Positions 44,983-53,928 of a stretch of DNA of 64,000 nt are shown piece after piece. Source of the stretch: Halocatena marina. GTDB taxonomy: Archaea > Halobacteriota > Halobacteria > Halobacteriales > Haloarculaceae. The notes below the pieces were generated by a model. It was given only the letters and a program-made list of their open reading frames with translations. It ran no database searches and was not told the DNA's origin. A program made the position numbers and the translations under genes. Within the stretch, counting starts at the first letter, position 1, and every line of letters begins with the position of its first letter. The DNA is taken from the NCBI RefSeq assembly GCF_023276375.1, contig NZ_JALLPK010000001.1, positions 3,785,391 to 3,849,390 on the forward strand, written 5' to 3'.

Positions 44983-45588
44983 ATGACCGATGACGTTCCG
45001 GTTGCAGTCCGGGATGAGATTGCTCGTGCTGTCCTGCACGCCCTCGCAAACCACGGCTACGCGGGCTTGACGACAAAGAAGGTCGCAGCCGAATCGGAGA
45101 AAAGCGAGGCAGCACTCTTCTATCACTACGATACAAAGGACGATCTTGTGGTTGCGTTCTTGGAATGGGCTATCGATCGCTCGACTGGGCGTCTGACCAA
45201 TCTTGATGCGGAGGATCCCATCGATGAACTCACTATCGCATGTGAGGTTCTTCTCGGCGACGCTGATGACGAACTCGACCGTGGGATCAACGTTGCCATG
45301 ATGGAACTACTCTCTCATGCTCCCCACAACGAGCGGTTCCGTGCGCTCCTCACTGATTTCGAGCGCGCGGAAATTGAGACGCTCGCTACCATCATCGACC
45401 GTGGCATCGATGCTGGTGTGTTTCGATCAGTCGATTCGACAGCCACTGCCGCGTACATCCTTATGACTACCGACGGGACGGCTGGGGCCGTCATGGCGCT
45501 CGGACTGCACGATGTTGGTGAGCAGGTGCGCGATCGGCTGTTTTCGTATATCCAGACAGAAATTATTGCTGGGAACCGCTCTCACTGA
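44983..45588 (+). CDS. TetR/AcrR family transcription repressor
   Basis: A 201-residue regulator. The N-terminal HTH is typical of TetR: AVLHALANHGYAGLTTKKVA followed by ALFYHYDTKDDLVVAFLEWA. The rest is the helical ligand-binding and dimerisation domain. Its start codon sits just after a palindromic site also found before the carotenoid oxygenase gene 70 bp downstream of its stop. The simplest reading is that it represses itself and the oxygenase and is relieved by a hydrophobic ligand such as a carotenoid or apocarotenoid. The ligand is inference. Confidence 0.9.
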   Translation: MTDDVPVAVRDEIARAVLHALANHGYAGLTTKKVAAESEKSEAALFYHYDTKDDLVVAFLEWAIDRSTGRLTNLDAEDPIDELTIACEVLLGDADDELDRGINVAMMELLSHAPHNERFRALLTDFERAEIETLATIIDRGIDAGVFRSVDSTATAAYILMTTDGTAGAVMALGLHDVGEQVRDRLFSYIQTEIIAGNRSH

Positions 45589-45654
45589 TCAGCGTTTGAT
45601 CACATGAAAGCGTGATCATTGTGATTCACGACTCGGAGGAAGAATTATCGTAAC

Positions 45655-45668
45655 TGAGTATGTACTCA
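45655..45668. promoter_or_regulatory. Candidate TetR operator before the carotenoid oxygenase gene
   Basis: TGAGTA-TG-TACTCA, a perfect palindrome outside its two-base centre, ends six bases before the ATG at 45675. It matches the site before the tetR gene. An in-frame ATG at 45660 lies inside the palindrome; the parallel with tetR favours 45675 as the true start. Confidence 0.72.
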
Positions 45669-45674
45669 CTTAGT

Positions 45675-47108
45675 ATGGGAAATTTGGAACCTTCACAGTC
45701 TGGAAAGGATAGGCCACCCGGATTTCAGTCATTAGCGTCGGAAATTGACGTGGATGATCTCTCTGTTGAGGGTCACCTTCCGGAGTGGCTAGAGGGAACA
45801 CTCCTTCGGAATGGCCCAGCGAAGTTTGAAGTCGGTGAACGACGCCTCCAACATTGGTTCGATGGATTCGCCATGCTGCATCGGTTTTCGTTCCAAGACG
45901 GTCGTGTTGGATACACAAACAAGTTCCTCGAAAGCAGAGCGTACGAACACGCTCGTGACGAGGGTGAGTTGCGCTTTGGTGAGTTCGCTACTGATCCGTG
46001 TCGGGATATCTTCGAACGGGTGTTTACCCTGTTCTCATCGCGTGCTCAAACTGATAACGCGAACGTAAACATCGCCCGTCACGCGGATCGGTTCGTCGCC
46101 ATGACCGAAACCCCGCTTCCTGTCGAGTTCGACCCAGAGACGCTGGAGTCACTCGGTGTATACGACTATCCGGACGATCTCGACGGACAGCTCACGACAG
46201 CACACCCGCACCACGACTTCGAGCGAGGGGAGACGGTGAACTACGTCACACAATTCGACCGACAGAGCAGATACACAGCGTACCGGCTCGTCGATGGCGC
46301 TCGTGAAGCTATCGGATCGGCTACCGTTGATGAGCCTGCATACATGCACAGCTTCGGGCTGACTGACCAGTACGTGATCTTGGCCGAATTTCCATTCGTC
46401 GTGAACCCGTTGCGATTACGCTTTGGCAATCGACCGTTCGTCGAGAACTACCAGTGGAAGCCAGAACGTGGGACCAGATTCACCGTACTCGACCGTGAAA
46501 CGGGAGATGTCGTCGCTCGTCCCCGAACGGACGCCTTCTTCGCATTCCATCACGTCAACGCCTACGAGCAGGATAATACAGTCGTCATTGACATCGTCAC
46601 CTATCCTGATGCGTCTATCATCGATGACTTCTACCTCGATAACTTCGCCACTCCGGATGCAGCGCTTCCAGGGGGAGAACTCTCTCGATATCGGCTATCA
46701 ATCGATGACGGCACCGTAACAAGCGACACGCTGTACGACGGAATCATTGAACTCCCACGGATTAATTATAAAGAGTGTAACACCAACGAACATCGCTACG
46801 TCTACGGCGTTGGAATCAATAGAGATGCTCCTGATGAATTTCTCGATCGGCTGGTCAAAGTCGACATAAACGGGTCGACCAAGACGTGGCACGAGCCCAG
46901 TACTCACCCAGGTGAACCGGTGTTTGTCTCCGCCCCAGACGCCACCCGCGAGGATCAGGGAGTCATTCTTTCGGTCGTGCTCGATAGCGTCGACGATCGA
47001 TCATTCCTGCTCGTCCTCGATGCCGAGTCCTTCAAAGAGCGTGCCCGAGCGACAGTTGAGCACCCAATTCCGAACGGGTTTCACGGACAGTTCTACTCCG
47101 AGCACTGA
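45675..47108 (+). CDS. Carotenoid oxygenase (carotenoid cleavage dioxygenase family)
   Basis: A 477-residue non-heme iron enzyme of the RPE65/BCO/apocarotenoid oxygenase family, which cleaves a carotenoid double bond to aldehydes such as retinal. The seven-blade propeller's four iron His are visible in order: TAHPHHD, AYMHSFGLTD, FAFHHVNAYE and the C-terminal NGFHGQF. N-terminal family marker: GTLLRNGPAKFEVG. Haloarchaea usually make retinal with Brp/Blh, which is a different fold, so this could be an alternative retinal source or cleave bacterioruberin precursors. Regulation by the adjacent TetR protein is suggested by the shared palindrome. Confidence 0.92.
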   Translation: MGNLEPSQSGKDRPPGFQSLASEIDVDDLSVEGHLPEWLEGTLLRNGPAKFEVGERRLQHWFDGFAMLHRFSFQDGRVGYTNKFLESRAYEHARDEGELRFGEFATDPCRDIFERVFTLFSSRAQTDNANVNIARHADRFVAMTETPLPVEFDPETLESLGVYDYPDDLDGQLTTAHPHHDFERGETVNYVTQFDRQSRYTAYRLVDGAREAIGSATVDEPAYMHSFGLTDQYVILAEFPFVVNPLRLRFGNRPFVENYQWKPERGTRFTVLDRETGDVVARPRTDAFFAFHHVNAYEQDNTVVIDIVTYPDASIIDDFYLDNFATPDAALPGGELSRYRLSIDDGTVTSDTLYDGIIELPRINYKECNTNEHRYVYGVGINRDAPDEFLDRLVKVDINGSTKTWHEPSTHPGEPVFVSAPDATREDQGVILSVVLDSVDDRSFLLVLDAESFKERARATVEHPIPNGFHGQFYSEH

Positions 47109-47315
47109 TCAGACACTGAACTCAAACGAAATGCAGATTATTTTGTATTCTACCTCGGTCTGATCGGTATGATGTCAAGCTCACTTCCGATGCTACAGAA
47201 TGTGGAGTGACGACGCCCTCACCTCGAAGAGACCCGTTTGGAATCGATAGGAAATAAGGTTATTCAGGTTAGTACCGATCAAATCTTTCTTGACTCGAAT
47301 TCTGAGTAATTGCGG

Positions 47316-47576
47316 TCAGACACCACTCACACCGGTCCGGTACTCTCGAACGTGTTCGAATGCGCGTTCGATATCTGGATTGTCAGTCGCGTCGTGAAGC
47401 TCCCGCAGGATGTTCATGTGGCGGTCCAGTCGACCGTGATCGGGATCAAGGTCTCGTTCTGCGAGCTGCATGAGATCTTTGGATTGCTTTTCGATGCGCT
47501 GGCGATGCTCGTCAGCGGCGGTCGTTGCAGCCTGCTCAAGCGCTTCACTCGCTGTCACTAGCTTTTCTCGTGTCAT
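47316..47576 (-). CDS. DUF7553-like small helical protein
   Basis: An 86-residue acidic helical protein starting MTREKLVTASEALEQAA. Its pattern of a two-helix hairpin with DPDHGRLDRHMNILRELHD and a C-terminal IERAFEHVREYR is common in haloarchaea and I recall it as DUF7553. Function unknown. Same direction as, and 37 bp downstream of, the endonuclease-fold gene. Confidence 0.65.
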   Translation of the reverse strand: MTREKLVTASEALEQAATTAADEHRQRIEKQSKDLMQLAERDLDPDHGRLDRHMNILRELHDATDNPDIERAFEHVREYRTGVSGV

Positions 47577-47613
47577 AGTTATGTATCGTCAACGGGCGGT
47601 AAAAGCCTATGTA

Positions 47614-48072
47614 TCACAGTTGTGGGGACGAGACTCCTGCTACGGTCAGACGTTCGAGTAGATTCCCCCCTGCGAGTAGTTCGACTGTGCCGATATCCGT
47701 TGCCAAAGCACGTACGTCGGTTTCAAACGGTGCGGGCCGAGCGAGGATGGCGTGTCCTGCTCCGTTTATTGTTCGAGCGTGCTCAACCTGATTGATCGTT
47801 GCCGATGTGACCGTCCCGCCGGGTGGCGTCACAGAGATGACTGTCGTTTTTGTCCGGATCAAACCAGACTTGCGCGCGACAAGGTCGATTCCGCCTTCGA
47901 CGGTGGGACCAGCGTATTCGACTTCGTATCCTTCGGCTGTTATCAGGGCTCCGATCACCAGCTCGAAATCGGCGGGTGACAATCGATTCAGGTCGTCGAG
48001 CCCCCACCGAATCTCTCCCCACGACGACCCGCGGTTGAGTAGTGAGTTGAAAAGCGCCTCATCCTCTGCCAT
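47614..48072 (-). CDS. Restriction-endonuclease-fold (Mrr-like) protein
   Basis: A 152-residue protein with a PD-(D/E)xK-type Mrr_cat domain: LSPADFELVIGALITAEGYEVEY, then GGIDLVARKSG, where Asp and a nearby Lys could be catalytic, and a following strand TTVISVTPPGG. No DNA methylase or specificity domain accompanies it, so it is not a standard restriction system. Homologues include modified-DNA nucleases and repair-associated proteins. Alone with a small helical gene. Confidence 0.68.
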   Translation of the reverse strand: MAEDEALFNSLLNRGSSWGEIRWGLDDLNRLSPADFELVIGALITAEGYEVEYAGPTVEGGIDLVARKSGLIRTKTTVISVTPPGGTVTSATINQVEHARTINGAGHAILARPAPFETDVRALATDIGTVELLAGGNLLERLTVAGVSSPQL

Positions 48073-48317
48073 GTTTGGGTAATTGTGCCACTAAAGAAAC
48101 GGTTTTCGAAAGGAATAATATTTATTACACATCCCTTACCAATATTGCTTGCTGGTACAATCAGACAATAATCACTTAGCGTTGTATTAGTGTGCTCTGA
48201 TCAACATATATTCGAGACAGCGCCTGCGGGGAACGGAAACAGTTGGGACAAATCCACTGAGGAGATGAGATAGCCACGATCGAGATATTCAAGTTGGCTT
48301 GGACTAATCACGAGAGA

Positions 48318-48938
48318 GTGGTTGTATCGTTCGATCTCTTCGGGACACTCGTTCAGGTGAGTATGCCCTCCGATCCTGCTGGTGCCGTGGCTGCGGAGCT
48401 ATCGTCCCGTGATGTCCCCGTTCCCGATGACTGGCCGATCGCTTATCGGGAGTCGCATGTCGATGCACCATCGGGCGCGGAGATCGCTCTCCCGACACAC
48501 GTCAAACAGGCACTCCGGAGTCGTGGAATCGAATCAGAGAGGAACGTCACCCGCCGTGCAGTCGCGTCGGCGTTCGTCCCAAACGTGAAAACGCGTTCTG
48601 GGGCGCGAGAGGCGGTTGAATCGGCTGCGCGTTACGGACCCGTCGGCCTCTGTTCGAACTGTAGCGTTCAGGGACTCGCTGTCCAAGCGCTCGTCCGATC
48701 AGATGTAAATCGAAATTTGTTCGATGCTATCGTTACGAGCGTCGCTTGTGGGTGGCGAAAGCCCAATTCCCGCGTGTTTGAATCAACAGCATCACAGCTC
48801 GGAACGCGCGTGAGCGATCTCACGCACGTCGGGGATGACCCGGCGACAGATGGTGGTATCGAAGCAGTTGGTGGAACGTTCGTCGACGTGAACGACGTTC
48901 CGTTGACAGCGATTCCTGACCAGTTAGCGGAACGATGA
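48318..48938 (+). CDS. HAD-superfamily hydrolase at the head of the cobamide operon
   Basis: A protein of about 206 residues with a HAD phosphatase core: SFDLFGTLV (nucleophile Asp), LCSNCSVQG (motif II Ser region), GWRKPNSRVF (motif III Lys) and THVGDDPATD (motif IV). The start is probably the GTG at 48318; a TTG at 48294 is also in frame. Its stop overlaps the cbiB start by four bases. Its place suggests a phosphatase step in cobamide assembly, possibly alpha-ribazole or adenosylcobalamin phosphate dephosphorylation, but that is inference. Confidence 0.8.
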   Translation: MVVSFDLFGTLVQVSMPSDPAGAVAAELSSRDVPVPDDWPIAYRESHVDAPSGAEIALPTHVKQALRSRGIESERNVTRRAVASAFVPNVKTRSGAREAVESAARYGPVGLCSNCSVQGLAVQALVRSDVNRNLFDAIVTSVACGWRKPNSRVFESTASQLGTRVSDLTHVGDDPATDGGIEAVGGTFVDVNDVPLTAIPDQLAER

Positions 48939-49894
48939 GCGTCCTGACTTCGGAAGCAGGGAGCACCGCTGTGCTTGCGCTCGTGCTGGCGTTCATGCTC
49001 GACAGCCTCCTCGGAGAGCCGCCGTTGAAAGCCCATCCAGTCGCGTGGTTTGGACAACTGATTGTGCTGTTCGATCGGGAGTGGCGGTGGCCACTGCTTT
49101 CTGGCGTTCTTATCGCGGGCTGTCTACCGCTTATGGCAGCCGTCCTCACCGGTCTCATTGTTACCACAGCTTTCACAGTTCATCCGATTGCGGGCGCCAT
49201 CACTGCCGGCGTCGTCCTGTTCGTGGTTACGAGTCGTCGGATGTTGCTCGACACCGCAAGCGAGGTGGTTGTGCTGACGGAGACGGATCTTGCGACGGCG
49301 CGCGGTCGACTCCGCGCGCTTGCCGGGCGTGAAGCGTCGTCGCTCTCTTCGGGCGAGGTTCGAAGTGCTGCTGTCGAGAGCGCCGCCGAAAATCTCTCTG
49401 ACGGACTCGTTGCCCCATTGTTCGCGTTCGCGCTGCTCGTCCCAGTGTCGCTCTCGCTCGGGACCGCGGGTGCAGCGTGGGTAAAGGCTGTGAACACGCT
49501 CGACTCGATGCTCGGATACGAACATAAGCGAGTTGGAACAGCAAGCGCCCGGCTCGATGACGCCGTAATGTGGTTTCCGGCCCGTGTGAGTGCTCTGTTG
49601 ATAGCGCTCGCTGCTGGCTCCCTCACCGCGCTGTCCGTACAGACGGCGTGGCTCGACTCGGTGCCATCACCGAACGCCGGCTGGCCGATGGGAACACTCG
49701 CTGTCGCCACCGACTGTCAACTGACAAAGCCCGGCGTCTACACGCTCAATCCGGAGAAATCGCTCCCCACGGTCGCAACCGCAGAGCGAGGAGTCCACCT
49801 CATCAGCCTCGCGAGCGTCTTGGCGTTCGTGTTCGTCTGTGCGGCTCTTGTTCTGCTTTTCGTTCTTTTACAGGGGGTGGGGCAGTGGATCTGA
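48935..49894 (+). CDS. cbiB: Adenosylcobinamide-phosphate synthase
   Basis: A 319-residue membrane enzyme of the CbiB/CobD family, which attaches the aminopropanol phosphate arm to adenosylcobyric acid. Family features are LDSLLGEPPLKAHPVAWFG, ESAAENLSDGLVAPLF, AWVKAVNTLDSMLGY and MWFPARVSALLIALA. Around five membrane helices. The gene overlaps both neighbours, and its C-terminal ten bases are shared with cobS, so the whole run is one transcript. Confidence 0.92.
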   Translation: MSVLTSEAGSTAVLALVLAFMLDSLLGEPPLKAHPVAWFGQLIVLFDREWRWPLLSGVLIAGCLPLMAAVLTGLIVTTAFTVHPIAGAITAGVVLFVVTSRRMLLDTASEVVVLTETDLATARGRLRALAGREASSLSSGEVRSAAVESAAENLSDGLVAPLFAFALLVPVSLSLGTAGAAWVKAVNTLDSMLGYEHKRVGTASARLDDAVMWFPARVSALLIALAAGSLTALSVQTAWLDSVPSPNAGWPMGTLAVATDCQLTKPGVYTLNPEKSLPTVATAERGVHLISLASVLAFVFVCAALVLLFVLLQGVGQWI

Positions 49895-50628
49895 CTGCGC
49901 TTCGCGGCGCCCTCGGCTTTCTCACTCAATTGCCGATTGGTCACGACGAAACGGCGTGGGATGCGTTCCGACAGACACCTGCCGCGTTTCCACTTGCCGC
50001 CTACCCAATCGGCGTTCTCATCGCCCTCCCGGTCAGTCTCTCGGTCGTTCCCGCAGTGACCGCATTTTTCTTTGTAGTTGCTATCGTTGTCGTGACGGGC
50101 GTCAACCACGCCGACGGTCTCGCTGACCTCGGGGATGCAGCAGCCGTCCACGGCGACAGTGAGCAACGACGAGCGGTCATGAAAGACACGACAGTCGGTG
50201 TCGGTGCGGTCCTCGCGCTCGGAACTGTTCTCGCCGGACTGGTCCTCGCCGGGCTGGCGCTCGCGGCGCTTCCGTCACTGATCGCTGTTGGCATCGTCGT
50301 CGCGGCAGAAGTCGGTACGAAGCTCGGTATGGCCGCTATTGCCTGTCTCGGCACTGCGACCCACGAAGGACTCGGATCAGCATTCACTGGCCGACGTCCA
50401 CGACAGTTGGTCGCTCCATCGGTTGCGACACTGCCCGCAGTCGTGCTGACGGGCCGATCTCCAGCTGCCCTTACAGCCGTTCTCATTGGTGTGTGTACCG
50501 GTCTTACTGTACTCCTCGTGGCTCGTCGGTCACTCGGTGGTGTCAGTGGTGACGTCTTCGGAGGCGCGAACGAACTTGGGCGCGTACTCGCGCTTCACGC
50601 GGGGGTGATCGCGTGGACGCTCTCGTGA
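49885..50628 (+). CDS. cobS: Adenosylcobinamide-GDP ribazoletransferase
   Basis: A 247-residue integral membrane protein that joins adenosylcobinamide-GDP with alpha-ribazole. The GTG at 49885 gives the family start (MDLTALRGALGFLTQLPIG); a longer open frame from 49570 is only the antisense-free overlap with cbiB and is not used. Conserved acidic motif HADGLADLGDAAAVHGD binds metal and nucleotide; later segments GVGAVLALGTVLAGL and GGVSGDVFGGANELG are typical. It overlaps cbiB by ten bases and cobY by sixteen. Confidence 0.92.
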   Translation: MDLTALRGALGFLTQLPIGHDETAWDAFRQTPAAFPLAAYPIGVLIALPVSLSVVPAVTAFFFVVAIVVVTGVNHADGLADLGDAAAVHGDSEQRRAVMKDTTVGVGAVLALGTVLAGLVLAGLALAALPSLIAVGIVVAAEVGTKLGMAAIACLGTATHEGLGSAFTGRRPRQLVAPSVATLPAVVLTGRSPAALTAVLIGVCTGLTVLLVARRSLGGVSGDVFGGANELGRVLALHAGVIAWTLS

Positions 50629-51179
50629 TGTGTGGCGGGCGAGGAACGCGGCTACAGTGCGCTGAAAAGCCGCTGTTCTCAGTCGGTGGGCGGCCGATGA
50701 TCGATCGCGTAATCGATGCACTCGATGCCTGTGAGTCCGTCTACGCCGTCGTCTCTCCGCATACACCTGAAACTGCTATCAGAGCGCGAGAAGCACTCGA
50801 ATGCACGACGATCGAGACGCCCGGCGATGGCTACGTCCCAGATCTCAACAGCGCGCTTTCTCGCGTCGAACCTCCCGTACTGACTGTCGCGGCCGATCTC
50901 CCGCTCCTCGACGGACAGACAGTCAGCGCTGTTCTCGACCGCACAACAGCGTATGATGGATCACTCACTGTCTGTGTCCCGGTCGAGCGAAAGCGCAAGC
51001 TGGGCGTGAGCGCTGACACCGTATTCGAACACGAAGGACGAACACTCGCACCGAGCGGACTGAATGTCGTTGCGGACGCTACTGACGAACTCATGATTCG
51101 AGAGAACGATCGACTTGCAGTGAACGTGAATCGACCCCGAGACGCACAGATTGCAGAGGCACTGTTGCCATGCGAGTAG
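50613..51179 (+). CDS. cobY: GTP:adenosylcobinamide-phosphate guanylyltransferase, archaeal type
   Basis: A 188-residue nucleotidyltransferase of the MobA-like fold. The start is GTG and the N-terminus, MDALVMCGGRGTRLQ, holds the GTP-binding glycine loop. VAADLPLLDGQT carries the metal-binding Asp, and LMIRENDRLAVNVNRPRD is the usual C-terminal signature. Archaea use CobY in place of bacterial CobU. It activates adenosylcobinamide phosphate with GMP for CobS. Overlaps cobS and cobT. Confidence 0.9.
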   Translation: MDALVMCGGRGTRLQCAEKPLFSVGGRPMIDRVIDALDACESVYAVVSPHTPETAIRAREALECTTIETPGDGYVPDLNSALSRVEPPVLTVAADLPLLDGQTVSAVLDRTTAYDGSLTVCVPVERKRKLGVSADTVFEHEGRTLAPSGLNVVADATDELMIRENDRLAVNVNRPRDAQIAEALLPCE

Positions 51180-52234
51180 TTCTCGTTGCTGGGACGACCG
51201 CGACCGCCGAGATCGAGGGAATCAGTGCCGCTGGCTCGACGCCAGCGCTCATCTCACACACACCGAGCGCCGACAGCGCGATTCTCGTCTACGGCCGTCC
51301 TGTCGCCCCGCTTGGCATCCAACATCCGACACCGGTCAGTCCGACTGGCTGTCCGACGCCCGCGGTCATCAGTCGTGCCGCCCACGAAGTTTGCGGATTC
51401 GATGTCACCGTGGTTGACGCCGGGTTAGCAACACCGACCGGCGCACCAACAGTCGATCTCAGAACACAATCTGATCGTAGAATGAACGCAGAGATGAGAA
51501 CGGAGGATGCTGCTGCGGTGTATGGTGGCGGTGACATTCGTGAGCCAGTTCCGGTCCCAGACGCAGCAGAAATCTTCGAACGCGCTCGCGGTCTTGGTGG
51601 ATCGATCCCTGGCCCATTGCTCGTCGGTGAGACGATTCCCGGCGGAACGACGACCGCACTCGGTGTGCTACGAGCGCTCGGGCACTCGTTTTCTGTTTCC
51701 TCTTCGTTCGCGGATAATCCTGTTTCATTGAAACGACGCGTTGTCCGAGAGGGTCTCGAGGCGAGCGGGCTGGCTCCCGGCGAGCTCGACGATCCGTTGG
51801 ATGCAGTGCAGACCATGGGCGACCCTGTTCTCGCGGCAAGTGCGGGTCTGACCGTCGGTGCGATCGAGGCTGGAACGAGCGTCACGCTGGCCGGAGGGAC
51901 ACAGATGCTGACGGTGGGTGTGCTCGTCCGTTCGCTTTCGGACGCTCCTCTCTCGCTTGCGACCACGTCGTTCGTCGCCGATTCTGTCTCAGATCTTTCT
52001 GATGCAGCCAACGCGTTCGATCTCGATCTCACCGTTACTGATCCCGAATTCACAGACAGCCACGTTGCAATGGAGCGCTACCTCGCTGGCGAGGCGAAAG
52101 AAGGCGTTGCAATGGGCGGTGTGCTCGCGGCCGCAGCCGGTCGGGTTGGGGGACAGACAGAACAGCAACTCGACGCGGTTCGTGAGCGGATCGCAGTCGT
52201 CTACGACCGCTTGTTAGAGGACGATGGATCCTGA
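51170..52234 (+). CDS. cobT: CobT-like nicotinate-nucleotide phosphoribosyltransferase (TIGR00303 type)
   Basis: A 354-residue protein of the archaeal CobT family, which makes alpha-ribazole phosphate from nicotinate mononucleotide and a lower-ligand base. Family marks are GLGGSIPGPLLVGETIPGGTTTALG in part (LLVGETIPGGTT), ETMGDP-like QTMGDPVLA, and TLAGGTQMLTVGVL. It is closer to the TIGR00303 archaeal branch than to bacterial CobT. It overlaps cobY by ten bases and the aminotransferase-fold gene by eleven. Confidence 0.88.
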   Translation: MRVVLVAGTTATAEIEGISAAGSTPALISHTPSADSAILVYGRPVAPLGIQHPTPVSPTGCPTPAVISRAAHEVCGFDVTVVDAGLATPTGAPTVDLRTQSDRRMNAEMRTEDAAAVYGGGDIREPVPVPDAAEIFERARGLGGSIPGPLLVGETIPGGTTTALGVLRALGHSFSVSSSFADNPVSLKRRVVREGLEASGLAPGELDDPLDAVQTMGDPVLAASAGLTVGAIEAGTSVTLAGGTQMLTVGVLVRSLSDAPLSLATTSFVADSVSDLSDAANAFDLDLTVTDPEFTDSHVAMERYLAGEAKEGVAMGGVLAAAAGRVGGQTEQQLDAVRERIAVVYDRLLEDDGS

Positions 52235-53222
52235 TGCCACAGCCTCCGTTGGTCGCGTCCCCCACGGGAGCAGCGACGCTGTGTACGACTTCAGCGCGAA
52301 CTGTAATCCCCGCGTCCCCGATGTTCGCAGCGTGTACGACGCCGCGTTCGAAACCGCTCGATCGTATCCCAATGAGACGTCTCCTGACTACCGCGCGGCC
52401 GCCGCCGAGTACGTCGATTGCGCTCCGGAACAGGTGATTCCAACGGCGGGCGGAATGGCTGCACTCCGACTCGCAATCGAGGTGACGGTTAATCCCCGAG
52501 ACTCCGTACTCATCCCGGTTCCTTCGTTCGGAGAGTACGCACGCGAAGTGCAACTCCAAGGAGCAACACCGACGTTCGTGCCGTACAACGAACTTCTCGC
52601 TGTCGATCCCAGCGAACACGCACTTGCCATCATCTGTACACCGAACAATCCGACGGGTGACCTCCCTGACCGCGACCGATTACTCGCGTTTGCGGCAACG
52701 TGTAGAGACGCTGGCACTCCACTCCTCGTTGACGAGGCGTTTCTCGACTTCACCGACCAATCTTCGCTCGCCGGAACTCGTGGTGTCGTGGTCGCACGCT
52801 CGCTGACGAAGATGTTCGGTCTCCCTGGCCTTCGTGCGGGATTCGCCGTTGCAAGCGGCGAACTGCGCGAACGCCTCCGAACAGCGGTCCCTCCGTGGGA
52901 GCTCGGTTCACCGGCAGCCGCCGTCGGAACACACTGTCTGCGTGCAACCGAATTCGTGAACGAAACACGTGAACGCGTCCAAAGCGAGCGCAAACGGATG
53001 CGCCGAGCGCTCGCGTCTCGATTCGAGGTAGCCGATTCTCGTGCGCCGTTTCTCCTGATCGACGTGGGGACCGACCCGAAACCACTGATTGCGTCGCTGC
53101 GCTCGCGCGACATCGCTGTCCGCGATGCGACGACGTTCCGCGGGTTGGATACGCACATCCGGGTCGCCGTTCGGCTCCCGGACGAGAACGACCGACTGGT
53201 GGAGGTGCTCCTCAATGCCTGA
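52224..53222 (+). CDS. Threonine-phosphate decarboxylase-like PLP enzyme (CobD/HisC fold)
   Basis: A 332-residue fold-type I PLP enzyme related to histidinol-phosphate aminotransferase and L-threonine-O-3-phosphate decarboxylase. The PLP lysine is in ARSLTKMFGLPGLRAGF; CTPNNPTGDLPD and FSANCNPRVPDV match the family. Its place between cobT and cbiZ favours threonine-phosphate decarboxylase, which supplies aminopropanol phosphate to CbiB. Aminotransferase activity cannot be excluded from sequence alone. It overlaps cobT by eleven bases and cbiZ by eight. Confidence 0.86.
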   Translation: MDPDATASVGRVPHGSSDAVYDFSANCNPRVPDVRSVYDAAFETARSYPNETSPDYRAAAAEYVDCAPEQVIPTAGGMAALRLAIEVTVNPRDSVLIPVPSFGEYAREVQLQGATPTFVPYNELLAVDPSEHALAIICTPNNPTGDLPDRDRLLAFAATCRDAGTPLLVDEAFLDFTDQSSLAGTRGVVVARSLTKMFGLPGLRAGFAVASGELRERLRTAVPPWELGSPAAAVGTHCLRATEFVNETRERVQSERKRMRRALASRFEVADSRAPFLLIDVGTDPKPLIASLRSRDIAVRDATTFRGLDTHIRVAVRLPDENDRLVEVLLNA

Positions 53223-53928
53223 GATCACCGCACATGAAGGTGTCCTCCAGTACACCCACTTGGGAGCACGTTGGCTCTCGACAGGATGGCGCGGGGGCTA
53301 CTGTGTGTCCTCTACAGCCTACAACGTCTCAGTGCCCGAACAATGGGAGGACGTTGATCTCGACGCCTACGCAACGGCTCGACGGGATCAAGCAGGATAC
53401 GATGCATCCGGTCCGACGCTATTCACGGGAGTCGATCTCGAACACGCTCGCGGGGCGCGCTGTCACCCCGTCGAAGCGGTCGTGACGGCTGGCATCTCGA
53501 ACCCAGCCGCTCTCCCAATGGAGCCGACGCCCAAGGCGACACCGAGAACGGACGCAAAACGAAAAACTGGCACAGTGAACATCATACTCTCAACGACCGA
53601 GGCGCTCACTGACGGTGCGCTCGCAACGCTGCTCGCCTGTGCCGTCGAGGCGAAGACAGCGACACTTCTTGCCGAAACTGGCTTTCCCGGGACGACAACC
53701 GATGCTGTCGTCGTTGGCTGTAATCAACTGAACTCTGGGGAAAAACGTCCGTTCGCAGGGAGCGCGACGGAGATCGGTGCGGCCGCCCGTGCGTGTGTAC
53801 GCGAGAGCATCCGCGCGAGCCTCACATCACGATACGAAGAGACACCACTCCCAACGTCAGTCGCAGATGCACAATACGGTGTCACGACGACTCAACGAGC
53901 GGATGTCTTCGAGATACTCGAGTGTTAG
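53215..53928 (+). CDS. cbiZ: Adenosylcobinamide amidohydrolase
   Basis: A 237-residue CbiZ protein, which hydrolyses the aminopropanol arm of adenosylcobinamide to give adenosylcobyric acid so that scavenged cobamides can be remodelled. Family segments are LSTGWRGGYCVSSTAYNVSVP, of which STGWRGGYC is diagnostic, VEAVVTAGISNPA, GTVNIILSTTEALTDGAL and TDAVVVGCN. Start at ATG 53215, eight bases before the preceding stop ends. Its presence shows the cell salvages corrinoids as well as, or instead of, making them de novo. Last gene of the operon. Confidence 0.9.
   Translation: MPEITAHEGVLQYTHLGARWLSTGWRGGYCVSSTAYNVSVPEQWEDVDLDAYATARRDQAGYDASGPTLFTGVDLEHARGARCHPVEAVVTAGISNPAALPMEPTPKATPRTDAKRKTGTVNIILSTTEALTDGALATLLACAVEAKTATLLAETGFPGTTTDAVVVGCNQLNSGEKRPFAGSATEIGAAARACVRESIRASLTSRYEETPLPTSVADAQYGVTTTQRADVFEILEC

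Noticed and set aside
48200..48300. Possible cobalamin riboswitch or small RNA before the cob operon
   Set aside because: I looked for the B12-box and receptor elements and could not match them; only loose G-rich similarity was present.
49570..50628. A 352-codon frame that would give CobS a long N-terminal extension
   Set aside because: The first 105 codons overlap cbiB and are Arg/His-rich; the GTG at 49885 gives the family N-terminus.
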